A DNA stretch of 54,899 nt, taken from assembly GCA_003577005.1 (NCBI GenBank), contig QEUW01000005.1, forward strand, positions 1-54,899, written 5' to 3'. This document shows positions 17,362 to 25,158 of this stretch, one piece after another. The translations under genes were made by a program, and so were the position numbers. Positions within the stretch are counted from its first letter, which is position 1; each line of letters starts with the position of its first letter. The stretch is from Chloroflexota bacterium. GTDB lineage: Bacteria; Chloroflexota; Anaerolineae; Caldilineales; Caldilineaceae. The notes under the pieces were generated by a model. It did not search any database and had not been told where the DNA came from. It saw nothing but the letters and a program-made list of their open reading frames with translations.

Positions 17362-19929
17362 ATGCAATTTACACTTAACGGCCAGAACCGCACCTATACC
17401 GGCGACCCTGATCTCCCGCTCTTGACCTATCTGCGCCAGATCGAGGGGATCACCTCACCCAAGGATGGCTGCGCGCCCCAGGCGGCGTGTGGCTGCTGCG
17501 CTGTGCAGGTGGGCGACAAGGCGTTGCTCGCCTGTGTCACGCCAATGAGAAAGGTGGAAGGGAGCAGCGTCACCACCACTGAAGGCCTGGGCGAATACCG
17601 GCAGAGCGTCTTTGCCAACGCCTTTGTGGAAAAGGGCGGTGTGCAGTGCGGCTTTTGCATCCCCGGCATCGTCATGCAGGCCAACGCGCTCATCGACAAG
17701 AACCCGGCGCCAGGCCGCGCCGAGATCGCCAAAGCCCTCACGCCCCACCTCTGCCGCTGCACCGGCTATAAGAAGATCATCGACGCCATCGAGTACGCCG
17801 CCGCCGCCATCCGCGCCGAAGAGGAGATTCCCCGGCCAAACAGCAGCGGCAAGGTGGGCGAACGCCACCCCAAGTATGACGCTTACCGCCTGGTGCTGGG
17901 CCAACGCCCCTATGTGGCCGATATGACAGTGCCTGGCATGCAGTACGGTGCGCTCAAATTTAGCGATCACCCACGGGCAAAGATATTGGCGATTGATACC
18001 AGCGCCGCAGAAAAGTTGCCGGGCGTGACCCGCGTCTTCACCGCCACCGACGCGCCTGGTGACCACACCATTGGGCTGATCAAGCAGGATTGGCCACTCA
18101 TGATCGCTGTGGGCGAAGAGACGCGCTACATCGGCGATGTGCTGGCCGGTGTTGTGGCCGAGACAGAGGAGATCGCCCGCCGGGCTGTGGCGCTCATTCA
18201 GGTGACTTACGAGGTGTTGCCGCCTGTCACCGACCCGTTCGCTGCCTTACAGGCCGGTACGCCACAGGTTCACGCCGGTGGGAACATGCTCTCCAAAACC
18301 GTGATCCGGCGAGGGGACGTGGAGCGGCTGCTGGCCGAGTCTGCTTTTGTCACCAGCGGGCGCTACCAGACGCAGACCATCGAACATGGTTTTATGGAGC
18401 CGGAATGCTGCATCGCCCGGCCGTGGGGACGAGGTGTCGAACTCTTCTCGCAGGGCCAGGGCGTCTATGAAGACCAGAAACAGGTTGCCAAACTGCTCGG
18501 CCTGCCGCTGGAGCAGGTGCGCGTCGAACTGGCGCCCAACGGGGGCGGCTTTGGCGGCAAAGAGGATCTCTCGGTGCAGGGGCACGCGGCGCTCTTTGCC
18601 TACCACTTGCAAGTTCCGGTGAAGGTGACGCTGACCCGCGCCGAGTCGATCAACATGCACCCCAAACGCCACCCGCTGACCCTGGACTATACGTTGGGCT
18701 GCGATGCCCAGGGTCGGCTCACCGCGCTCAAAGCGCGCATCGTCGGCGACACCGGCGCCTATGCCTCGGTGGGGATGAAGGTGTTGGAGCGCGCCGCCGG
18801 CCACGCCACCGGCGCCTATCACGTTCCAGCGGTGGACATCGAGAGCACAGCCGTCTATACCAACAACATCCCCAACGGCGCCATGCGCGGCTTTGGCGTC
18901 AACCAGGCGGTTTTTGCCATGGAAAGCTGTGTGGACGAACTGTGCAAACAGGGCGGCTTCGACCGCTGGCAATTCCGCTGGGACAATGCCCTGCGCGAAG
19001 GTTGTATGACCGCCACCGGCCAGATGCTCACCGGCGGTGTGGGCGTGCGGGCGACATTGGAGGCGGTGAAGGAGGAATTCTACAAAGCCAAATACGCCGG
19101 CCTCGGCTGCGGCATCAAAAACACCGGCATCGGCAACGGCATGCCCGACGCATCGAGCGTACGCATCACTGTCGCCGCACCCGATCAGGTTGTGGTCGAG
19201 CATGGTTGGACCGAGATGGGGCAGGGCATCCACACGATGGCAGTGCAGGTGCTCTGCGAAGAGAGTGGCCTCGACCCCGACCTCATCCGCATCAAGGTGG
19301 ACACCGACGCCCGTACCGTCACCGGCATGACCACCGCCTCGCGCGCAACCTCGCTCCTGGGCAACGCCATCATCGACGCCGCTGCCAAACTGCGCGCCGA
19401 CCTATCGCAGCGGCCGCTGGTTGACCTGGTGGGGAAGGTCTATCTGGGCGAGTGGGTGGTTGACTGGACGGCCAAACCTGGCCATGTCAACCAGCAAGGG
19501 GAAGAAGTTACCCACTATTCGTACAGCTACGCCACCCAACTGGTGATCCTCGACGACGAAGGCCAGGTGCAGAAGATCACCGCCGCGCACGACGCCGGGC
19601 GCATCGTCAACCCGACGCTCTTCGAGGGGCAGATCGAGGGGTCGATCCATATGGGGCTCGGCTACGCCATCAGCGAGGAGTTGGTGTTGGTGGACGGCAA
19701 ACCCAAGAGCACCATGCTGCGCCAGTGCGGCATCCTGCGCGCAAAGGAGATGCCGGAGATGGAAGTCATCGGCGTAGAGGTGCCCGACCCGTACGGGCCG
19801 TACGGTCTCAAGGGTGTGGGCGAGATCGGGCTGGTACCCACTGCTGGCGCCGTGGCCAATGCACTGGCCCAATACGACGGCGTACGGCGAACGAAGCTGC
19901 CGATGAAGATGGCAAAGCGCCGGCGCTGA
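17362..19929 (+). CDS. Fused 2Fe-2S / molybdenum hydroxylase, xanthine dehydrogenase family
   Basis: An 855-residue protein. Residues 1-80 form a plant-type 2Fe-2S domain (CAPQAACGCC at 37-46 plus Cys58). About 80-155 form the second 2Fe-2S domain, with QCGFC and CRCTGY. The rest is the aldehyde oxidase/xanthine dehydrogenase Mo-binding region, including the GFGGKEDL and MRGFGVNQ segments and the catalytic Glu in GVGEIG near residue 820. The fusion of both Fe-S domains to the Mo domain without an FAD domain, and the length, match the selenium-dependent xanthine dehydrogenase group (TIGR03311 type). Substrate and the source of any labile selenium cannot be read from sequence. No FAD subunit or Mo-insertion gene is adjacent. 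Confidence 0.88.
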   Translation: MQFTLNGQNRTYTGDPDLPLLTYLRQIEGITSPKDGCAPQAACGCCAVQVGDKALLACVTPMRKVEGSSVTTTEGLGEYRQSVFANAFVEKGGVQCGFCIPGIVMQANALIDKNPAPGRAEIAKALTPHLCRCTGYKKIIDAIEYAAAAIRAEEEIPRPNSSGKVGERHPKYDAYRLVLGQRPYVADMTVPGMQYGALKFSDHPRAKILAIDTSAAEKLPGVTRVFTATDAPGDHTIGLIKQDWPLMIAVGEETRYIGDVLAGVVAETEEIARRAVALIQVTYEVLPPVTDPFAALQAGTPQVHAGGNMLSKTVIRRGDVERLLAESAFVTSGRYQTQTIEHGFMEPECCIARPWGRGVELFSQGQGVYEDQKQVAKLLGLPLEQVRVELAPNGGGFGGKEDLSVQGHAALFAYHLQVPVKVTLTRAESINMHPKRHPLTLDYTLGCDAQGRLTALKARIVGDTGAYASVGMKVLERAAGHATGAYHVPAVDIESTAVYTNNIPNGAMRGFGVNQAVFAMESCVDELCKQGGFDRWQFRWDNALREGCMTATGQMLTGGVGVRATLEAVKEEFYKAKYAGLGCGIKNTGIGNGMPDASSVRITVAAPDQVVVEHGWTEMGQGIHTMAVQVLCEESGLDPDLIRIKVDTDARTVTGMTTASRATSLLGNAIIDAAAKLRADLSQRPLVDLVGKVYLGEWVVDWTAKPGHVNQQGEEVTHYSYSYATQLVILDDEGQVQKITAAHDAGRIVNPTLFEGQIEGSIHMGLGYAISEELVLVDGKPKSTMLRQCGILRAKEMPEMEVIGVEVPDPYGPYGLKGVGEIGLVPTAGAVANALAQYDGVRRTKLPMKMAKRRR

Positions 19930-19955
19930 TCTATCCACAAGCCAGGCTGTTTCAG

Positions 19956-20291
19956 ATGGTGGAGGAAGATGGTCGCTTGCACCTGGCTGAGCCAGAACGA
20001 CCGATTCTGCGTTTTGGGCTCAGCGAAGCCCATGCCATTAGCCTGGCGCTTGAGCGGAATTGGCTGTTGCTGATCAATGACAGTCGGGCCTTAGAATTCG
20101 CCGAGCAATTGGGGATTTCCGCGCTCAGCGTGCCGGACTTTTGTGTACTGCTATTCGCTGAAGGCAAGATTACACTGGCAGCTGCCCAAGGTTATATCCA
20201 GCGTGTATCAACCACGACAAGCAGCCGGTTGACGCGGCGAGCGATAGAATCGCTTGCGCAACTGCTTGACGATGGAGGAGCGTCACCATGA
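19956..20291 (+). CDS. DUF3368-like PIN toxin fragment, N-terminus missing
   Basis: A 111-residue frame matching only the C-terminal two thirds of DUF3368 PIN-fold proteins. It shows LSEAHAISLALERNW (second acidic residue), LLLINDSRALEFAEQLGIS (third acidic residue) and a C-terminal helix with FCVLLFAEGKI. Full members run about 150 residues and begin with the DTSPLI-type strand carrying the first catalytic Asp, which is absent. The frame stays open upstream but runs into the hydroxylase gene in another frame, and the ATG at 19956 has no ribosome site. It overlaps the next gene by 4 bases (ATGA), as toxin-antitoxin pairs do. It is probably an inactive remnant whose 5' part was lost. Confidence 0.6.
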   Translation: MVEEDGRLHLAEPERPILRFGLSEAHAISLALERNWLLLINDSRALEFAEQLGISALSVPDFCVLLFAEGKITLAAAQGYIQRVSTTTSSRLTRRAIESLAQLLDDGGASP

Positions 20292-20659
20292 AAACAACGA
20301 CTATTACAAAGTCAATTCGTCTTTCTCCAGATGAATCCCAGGAGTTAGCGCGATTGAGCGAACACCATGCCCAGTCTGAATCCGCGCTGATGAAAAAGTG
20401 GATTCAGGACGGCATTCGTAAAGAAAAGTTGGAGCTTGCTCTGCAAGCATACCAACAAAGGAAGGTTGATCTACGCACCGGAGCTATCATGGCTGGTGTA
20501 TCATTCAATCAGTTTATACAAGAAGTAGAGGCGCACAACATTGTGATTCTCGACGACCAGGGCTTTCTAGAACGGCTTGCCATGTTAGCCGACGCCTTTC
20601 AAAACGAGAGATTGCGCGCGGCTGTGCAAAAAATGATGGCGGCAGAACAGTCGGCGTGA
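20288..20659 (+). CDS. UPF0175-type antitoxin
   Basis: A 123-residue protein. Residues 1-50 look like a ribbon-helix-helix DNA-binding region (TTTITKSIRLSPDESQEL followed by two helices). The stretch LELALQAYQQRKVDLRTGA then MAGVSFNQFIQEVEAHNI is the UPF0175 signature. UPF0175 proteins are commonly encoded next to DUF3368 PIN proteins as antitoxins, and here the two overlap by 4 bases. The ribosome site GGAGGAGCG ends about 4 nt before the ATG. It appears intact although its partner lacks an N-terminus. Confidence 0.8.
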   Translation: MKTTTITKSIRLSPDESQELARLSEHHAQSESALMKKWIQDGIRKEKLELALQAYQQRKVDLRTGAIMAGVSFNQFIQEVEAHNIVILDDQGFLERLAMLADAFQNERLRAAVQKMMAAEQSA

Positions 20660-20702
20660 GGTCGCAGGCAGACTGACAGACCTCGCCTCACGCCTGCCCT
20701 GT

Positions 20703-21500
20703 CTATAGCAAAAATTGTCCCAAATATTTCTTTGTCAACAACAACATCTTCTCGCGCAGTGGTGGCCGGGCCCAGAGCGGGCCGTGTGGCTCGAAACAGA
20801 GATAGCCTTCGTACTTGTGCTCGTAGAGGAAGGCCATCACTTTGCCCCACTCGATGTCACCCATGCCGGCTGCCGGCTGCGAGACCAGCTTGCCGTCCAT
20901 GTAGAGATGCTCTTTGATGTGAACGTGGAAGATACGGTCGCCGTGGTCGCGCAACCAGGGCAGATAGTCATCACCGTGATGGCGGATGTTGGCTGGGTCG
21001 AACTTGATGCCCACATTGGGAATCTGCTCCCACACCCGCTGATAGGCCTCGATGCTGTCGAAGAAGCTATTGCCGTGGACGGCGTAGAGCGCCACCTTAA
21101 GCCCGGCATCCTGCGCTTTTTGCAGATAAGGAGGGAAGACTTCGACAAACGCCTTGACGTTGTCATCCAGCGACCCGCCGAGGATCTGCCCGCCGCCGGT
21201 GATGAGGATCTCAGCGCCCAGTGTCTCGGCAAAGCGGATCGCCCGCTCCAAGTGGCCCAGGCTCGTGCGCCGCTCGTCAGCGTCGGGCGAGGTATGGTTC
21301 CAGCCCCACAGCCCCAACGAAGCAGCCTTCACCCCGTAGCGGTCGAGGATCTTGCGCATCTGCGCTACCGTGTCGGCGGTCAAATCCTCAAAGCCCTTCC
21401 AATAGTTGAACTCCAGGCCAGCAAAGCCGTGCTCCGCCGCAAAGCGGGCATCTGCTTCGATGCCGGCCAGGTCATTGACCGCGATAAAAGCCAGTTTCAT
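20703..21500 (-). CDS. Sugar phosphate isomerase/epimerase (AP endonuclease 2 / xylose isomerase-like TIM barrel)
   Basis: A 265-residue TIM-barrel protein of the PF01261 type. Motifs include FAGLEFNYWKGFEDL near the start, LITGGGQILGG, VALYAVHGNSFF, VGIKFDPANIRHHG (metal-binding Asp/His) and FHVHIKEHLYMDG, then CFEPHGPLWA with a terminal Glu ligand. Such enzymes isomerise or epimerise sugars or their oxidised forms; the substrate is unknown. The ATG at 21500 is preceded by GGAG 8 nt upstream. The gene ends 44 bases from the convergent antitoxin gene. Confidence 0.88.
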   Translation of the reverse strand: MKLAFIAVNDLAGIEADARFAAEHGFAGLEFNYWKGFEDLTADTVAQMRKILDRYGVKAASLGLWGWNHTSPDADERRTSLGHLERAIRFAETLGAEILITGGGQILGGSLDDNVKAFVEVFPPYLQKAQDAGLKVALYAVHGNSFFDSIEAYQRVWEQIPNVGIKFDPANIRHHGDDYLPWLRDHGDRIFHVHIKEHLYMDGKLVSQPAAGMGDIEWGKVMAFLYEHKYEGYLCFEPHGPLWARPPLREKMLLLTKKYLGQFLL

Positions 21501-21588
21501 TCCTCCAACTCCTTCACTTTGTACTAACTTGTACGAAATAGAATGTTTGGCAGCGTACACAAATCGATTCGATCGGTTGGCGCTTCTT

Positions 21589-21861
21589 CTACCAGCGAAT
21601 GCCAAACTGGTGAAACTCACCCGTCGTTTCCGACCAGACCACCTCCACCTGATCGACGCGAGCCGCAGGCGGTCCTCGTCGCAGCCACTGCACCAACTGC
21701 TGCAACGCTGCTTCCGCACCCTCAGCCACAACTTTGACCGTCCCATCCGGCTGATTGGCCACCCAGCCGGTAAGCCGGAGCCGGGTCGCTTCGCGGCGGG
21801 TGTATTCGCGAAAGGAGACTCCTTGCACAATGCCATGGACAGTTGCGATGATGCGCTTCAT
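21589..21861 (-). CDS. acyP: Acylphosphatase
   Basis: A 90-residue protein, the standard family length. It starts with [20 protein letters not shown], the acylphosphatase signature with the phosphate-binding loop and catalytic Arg, followed by [19 protein letters not shown] with the catalytic Asn. It hydrolyses acyl phosphates such as 1,3-bisphosphoglycerate or carbamoyl phosphate. The ATG is at 21861. It sits between two minus-strand genes with 88 and 132 bases on either side. The region upstream of its start holds a heptad array. Confidence 0.95.
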   Translation of the reverse strand: MKRIIATVHGIVQGVSFREYTRREATRLRLTGWVANQPDGTVKVVAEGAEAALQQLVQWLRRGPPAARVDQVEVVWSETTGEFHQFGIRW

Positions 21862-21913
21862 ACGAGTTGGTATTTCCGATCAGGGTATTCTCAGAAAGTT
21901 AGCGAACCAATCT

Positions 21914-21955
21914 CGTATTGCGTGTTGCGTGGTCCGTACAGACCTCACGCAATGC
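21914..21955. repeat. Heptad array upstream of acylphosphatase
   Basis: Four heptads, CGTATTG, CGTGTTG, CGTGGTC and CGTACAG (21914-21941), are followed by a degraded complement (TCACGCAATGCGGAAC). It is shorter and less regular than the other arrays. It lies in the 132-base space between the CoA-binding and acylphosphatase genes. Confidence 0.6.
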
Positions 21956-21993
21956 GGAACATGCCAGCTGGATACTAAAAATTTGGAATGGCC

Positions 21994-22536
21994 TCAAAAA
22001 AATCGCTGTGCTTTACGCGCCGTGATGATCTCGGTGTTCATTCCCACCCAGTGGAGGCTGCCGTTATAGCGGCCATGCTCGATTTTGACGCACCGGTCCA
22101 TGACCACGGCCAGGCCCGCTTGCTCGGCCAGTTGCGCCGCCTCCAGATTGACGATGCGCAATTGCATCCACACCGCCTGCGCTTTGATGGCAATGGCCTC
22201 CTGCACAATCTCGACACAGAAGTGCGCCGGGCGGAAGATGTCCACCAGGTCCACCCGTTCGGAGATGCTGCTGAGGTTGGGGTAGCTGCGCTCGCCCAGC
22301 ACTTCGTCCACCGTGGGGTTGACCGGGATGATACGATAGCCCTCATATTTGAGATATGAGGCGACAAAATGACTGGGCCGTTGCGGGTCTCTGGAAAGGC
22401 CAACGACGGCAATGGTCTGCGTCCTGGCCAGGATGTTGCGGATCACCAGGGGGTTCTGATATTTGGGCTGTAACTCCGGCGGCAACACCGAATTCATACG
22501 GATGTCGCAGGCAAGGGCGGCGTCAGTCACAGTCAT
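21994..22536 (-). CDS. CoA-binding protein (YccU family)
   Basis: A 180-residue single-domain Rossmann protein of the CoA_binding_2 (PF13380) type. TIAVVGLSRDPQRPSHFVA is the nucleotide-binding loop, followed by YLKYEGYRIIPVNP, VDIFRPAHFCVEIVQEAI, AVWMQLRIVN and LAVVMDRCVKIEH, all canonical for this family. The fold equals the CoA-binding domain of succinyl-CoA synthetase, but the cellular role is not established. I chose the ATG at 22536 because GGAG lies about 8 nt upstream. A frame extension to 22590 has no ribosome site. Confidence 0.9.
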   Translation of the reverse strand: MTVTDAALACDIRMNSVLPPELQPKYQNPLVIRNILARTQTIAVVGLSRDPQRPSHFVASYLKYEGYRIIPVNPTVDEVLGERSYPNLSSISERVDLVDIFRPAHFCVEIVQEAIAIKAQAVWMQLRIVNLEAAQLAEQAGLAVVMDRCVKIEHGRYNGSLHWVGMNTEIITARKAQRFF

Positions 22537-22625
22537 AGGATGGCTCCACTTGTGATGTTCAAGTACAAAGGCGTTTGGTGCTATACTCAAATCAGCATGA
22601 GAACTGGAGTTCTACTTTACACTCA

Positions 22626-22688
22626 CATTCCGGGAAAGGACCACAATGCTTCTCCGCAGAGTAGGCTCGCTGGCCCTTTCCCGGAATG
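22626..22688. repeat. GCATTCC...GGAATGC dispersed palindrome, copy 2
   Basis: CATTCCGGGAAAGGACCA at 22626-22643 pairs with TGGCCCTTTCCCGGAATG at 22671-22688, with one G-T type mismatch and a 27-nt loop. It belongs to the family at 908 and 27016 and lies upstream of the CoA-binding gene. Confidence 0.85.
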
Positions 22689-22758
22689 CGAAAGGTTGGC
22701 GAAAATCCGGGTTTCAAACTGAACGCAGTATAGCATCTGACCAAGTGAGTCTTGACCC

Positions 22759-22794
22759 TTGCGGAGTGCGTACGAGGACGTGCGCACTCCGCAA
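22759..22794. terminator. Hairpin downstream of small minus-strand gene
   Basis: A perfect 12-bp stem, TTGCGGAGTGCG (22759-22770) with CGCACTCCGCAA (22783-22794), and a 12-nt loop. It is placed 18 bases beyond the stop of the gene at 22813. There is no T-tract on the minus strand, so it may be a rho-type or processing hairpin. Confidence 0.5.
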
Positions 22795-22812
22795 AAGTGA
22801 TTCGGCTGGATA

Positions 22813-23178
22813 TTAAGGGCGCTGACGACTGAATCGCTCCAGACTGCGCGCCGTCAGTTCGTCCATTTCCGCAAACAAAGCGGCGTCCACTTTGGCAAAA
22901 TTGAAACAGGACTTGCCCTGCATCCGCTTTTTGAGCGTTGGCGAAATCTCTTCCAGCAGGGTCGGATCGACATAGACCGGCGCCAAATGAAAACTCACAT
23001 AGTTTTTGCGCACCTGCAATCCGGCAAAAAAGCCCATTTTGTGGAGTTCGGGCACATCCGGCGGCTGGAGCACATATTGGTCGCTCTTATCGACGCTCAC
23101 ACCGAGTTTCGTTCCATACTTTTGCAGGATCGCACGCAGATCGAGAAAGACTTGAGCAAGTTGTTGGGGGTCTGCCAT
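22813..23178 (-). CDS. Conserved small protein, DUF1801-like
   Basis: A 121-residue soluble protein. The central part FFAGLQVRKNYVSFHLAPVY then LEEISPTLKKRMQGKSCFNF recalls DUF1801-type domains (YdhG/YjbR-like fold), which appear as small stand-alone proteins of unclear role. A conserved-looking Cys lies in KSCFNF. AGGAGGG just upstream of the ATG at 23178 fixes the start. It follows the metY gene by 14 bases, so the two are probably co-transcribed. I cannot assign a function. Confidence 0.75.
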   Translation of the reverse strand: MADPQQLAQVFLDLRAILQKYGTKLGVSVDKSDQYVLQPPDVPELHKMGFFAGLQVRKNYVSFHLAPVYVDPTLLEEISPTLKKRMQGKSCFNFAKVDAALFAEMDELTARSLERFSRQRP

Positions 23179-23192
23179 TTCGCCCTCCTGAA

Positions 23193-24482
23193 TTACTCGA
23201 TATTCGCCAGCGCCTGTTCCAGATCCCACAGCAGGTCATCCACCGTTTCCAGCCCAATCGACAACCGGATCATGCCGGGGCCGACGCCGGCTGCGGCCAG
23301 TTCTTCATCGGACAACTGCTGGTGTGTCGTCGAGGCCGGGTGGATGACCAGGCTCCGCACATCCCCCACGTTGGCCAGGTGCGAAAAGAGATGAAGCCCT
23401 TCGATAAATTGTGCTCCGGCCCGGCGTGGGTTCGTGGCCTTGAGGCCAAAGGTAAAGACGGCGCCCGGCCCTTTGGGCGTATATTTCTGCGCCAGCGCGT
23501 GGTAGGAGTTGTCGGGCAAGCCAGCGTAGGCCACCCACTCGACGCGCGGGTGCTCGTAGAGGAAACGAGCGATGGTCTGTGCGTTGCTCACGTGGCGCTC
23601 CATGCGGACAGAGAGCGTCTCCAGCCCCTGGATCAACAAAAAGGCGTTGAAGGGTGAAAGGGCGCCGCCCGTGTCGCGCAACGTTTCGGCGCGCGCCTTC
23701 ATCAGAAAGCCGTAGTGACCAAACGTTTCGTAAAACTTCAGGTCATGGTACGACGGCGACGGGTCGGCAACCGTGCGAAAGTGGCTATAATCGAACGTTC
23801 CCGCTTCCACAATGACCCCGGCAATCGAGTTGCCGTGGCCACCGATAAACTTGGTGGCCGAGTGGACCACGATATCGGCCCCAAAATCGATGGGCCGGCA
23901 GAGATAGGGGGTGGCAAAAGTGTTATCCACCACCAGCGGGATGCGATGGGCATGGGCCAGTTCGGCCAGCGGCTCCAGGTCGAGGATGCTTCCCTGTGGG
24001 TTGCCGATAGTCTCGCCGTAGAGCGCCCGTGTCTTGCGTGTGATGGCCTGCTCCCAGTTTTCCAGTCTGGTAGGGTCGACAAAATGCACCTTGATCGAAA
24101 GCTTCTTGAAGGTGTGGGTAAACTGGGTGACGGTGCCGCCATAGAGGTGCGTCGAGGCCACGATCTCGTCACCGGGTTCCAGCAGCGTCATCATGGTGAC
24201 AAACTGGGCTGCCATGCCGCTGGCGGTGGCTACAGCGCCTGTACCGTTCTCGAGCGAGGCAATACGTTCCTCGAAGACGGCAGTGGTAGGGTTGTTGATG
24301 CGCGTATAGATATTGCCGTACTGTTTTAACTCGAAAAGCTGGGCAGCGTAGTCGGCGCTTTCAAAGACATACGAGGTAGTCTGATAGATCGGTGTGGCGC
24401 GTGCACCTGTGACGGCATCGGGAATATGGCCGGCGTGGAGCATACGCGTTTCAAAGCCGAACTGACGTTTGCTGGGCCGCAT
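23193..24482 (-). CDS. metY: O-acetylhomoserine sulfhydrylase / aminocarboxypropyltransferase
   Basis: A 429-residue PLP enzyme of the Cys/Met metabolism family, the usual MetY length. The N-terminal FETRMLHAGH and YQTTSYVFES, then NIYTRINNPTT, are family hallmarks. The pyridoxal Lys is K211 in SATKFIGGHG. The tail SIGLETVDDLLWDLEQAL is also typical. The enzyme joins O-acetylhomoserine with sulfide to give homocysteine. The start at 24482 is chosen because AGGA lies 9 nt upstream; an ATG three codons earlier has no spaced ribosome site. Cystathionine-type activity is less likely because of the MetY-specific long C-terminal region. Confidence 0.95.
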   Translation of the reverse strand: MRPSKRQFGFETRMLHAGHIPDAVTGARATPIYQTTSYVFESADYAAQLFELKQYGNIYTRINNPTTAVFEERIASLENGTGAVATASGMAAQFVTMMTLLEPGDEIVASTHLYGGTVTQFTHTFKKLSIKVHFVDPTRLENWEQAITRKTRALYGETIGNPQGSILDLEPLAELAHAHRIPLVVDNTFATPYLCRPIDFGADIVVHSATKFIGGHGNSIAGVIVEAGTFDYSHFRTVADPSPSYHDLKFYETFGHYGFLMKARAETLRDTGGALSPFNAFLLIQGLETLSVRMERHVSNAQTIARFLYEHPRVEWVAYAGLPDNSYHALAQKYTPKGPGAVFTFGLKATNPRRAGAQFIEGLHLFSHLANVGDVRSLVIHPASTTHQQLSDEELAAAGVGPGMIRLSIGLETVDDLLWDLEQALANIE

Positions 24483-24586
24483 GGCTTGCATCCTGTCATA
24501 GTGGGGAAGGGCCAAACAAATGATTGAAGCTGATATTAGTGATTGTATCACTTCCCCTGGTAGGACGCCAACTGCCTGATCGTCGC

Positions 24587-24760
24587 GGGTGCGTCCAGGA
24601 TTAGGGACGAGAATTTGGCGACCCTAGCATTCCGGGAAAGGGCCGGCGTCGGCTTGGCTGATGAGCTTGTCTCCGACCCCGGGCGCCCGCTGGGCGCGGA
24701 ATGCGGGCTACAACGGGCAAGATGGCATCTTCCCCTACTTGCCCCAAATTTTGGACACCC
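24587..24760. mobile_element. MITE-like element with terminal inverted repeats, copy A
   Basis: A 174-base non-coding element. The left end GGGTGCGTCCAGGATT is mirrored at the right end by CCAAATTTTGGACACCC. Inside are one GCATTCCGGGAAAGGGCC half palindrome and GGGCAAGATGGCATCTTCCCC. It is closely similar to copy B (41268-41440) across its whole length and shares its ends with copy C (51522-51652). No target duplication was found here. It lies in the 676-base gap 24483-25158, which otherwise shows only a short palindrome. Confidence 0.8.
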
Positions 24761-24811
24761 ATACGCCCATGACAGAAACAGCGCATACCGCCAAGGCAGG
24801 AACGCACTGCA

Positions 24812-24823
24812 CCGTATATACGG
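24812..24823. promoter_or_regulatory. 12-bp perfect palindrome, possible operator
   Basis: CCGTATATACGG is a perfect 12-base palindrome in the long leader region of the secreted CAP protein gene. It is about 335 bases ahead of the start, so an operator role is only a guess. Confidence 0.25.
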
Positions 24824-25158
24824 CGGATCGTTGTGAAAACCCATCATCCATTGGACAATCGTCGGCTGAACGTATACCTTACGAAAGTATTGCGTGTATC
24901 AGGCGTACGCTATCATCCCACTAAATATTACGTAAGCACCGCTATGGCTAGTAGAATTCGATCTGAGCGTCACAAATCTATCTTACGGCAGACTGCTTTG
25001 ACAGAACGACGTAAACCACCGACGCACAACACCCATGTAGGGCTGACGAGACAGAAGCCGCTTTCGTTGGGCCACACTGGGAGCGTACTCTGCGCTGTTA
25101 TCCAAGCACCGAGCGATCATGCCGGCGACCACACGCGCCATCATCCAGGGAATAAAAT

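Noticed and set aside
20660..20706. A further word array between the antitoxin and isomerase genes
   Set aside because: Only weak AGGCAGAC/ACAGACC words with a poor complement; not enough to call.
22579..22587. TGCTATACT extended -10 on the plus strand
   Set aside because: There is no plus-strand gene downstream within a reasonable distance.
24578..24769. Target duplication around MITE copies A and B
   Set aside because: No matching 8-10 bp direct repeats were found at their proposed ends, unlike copy C.
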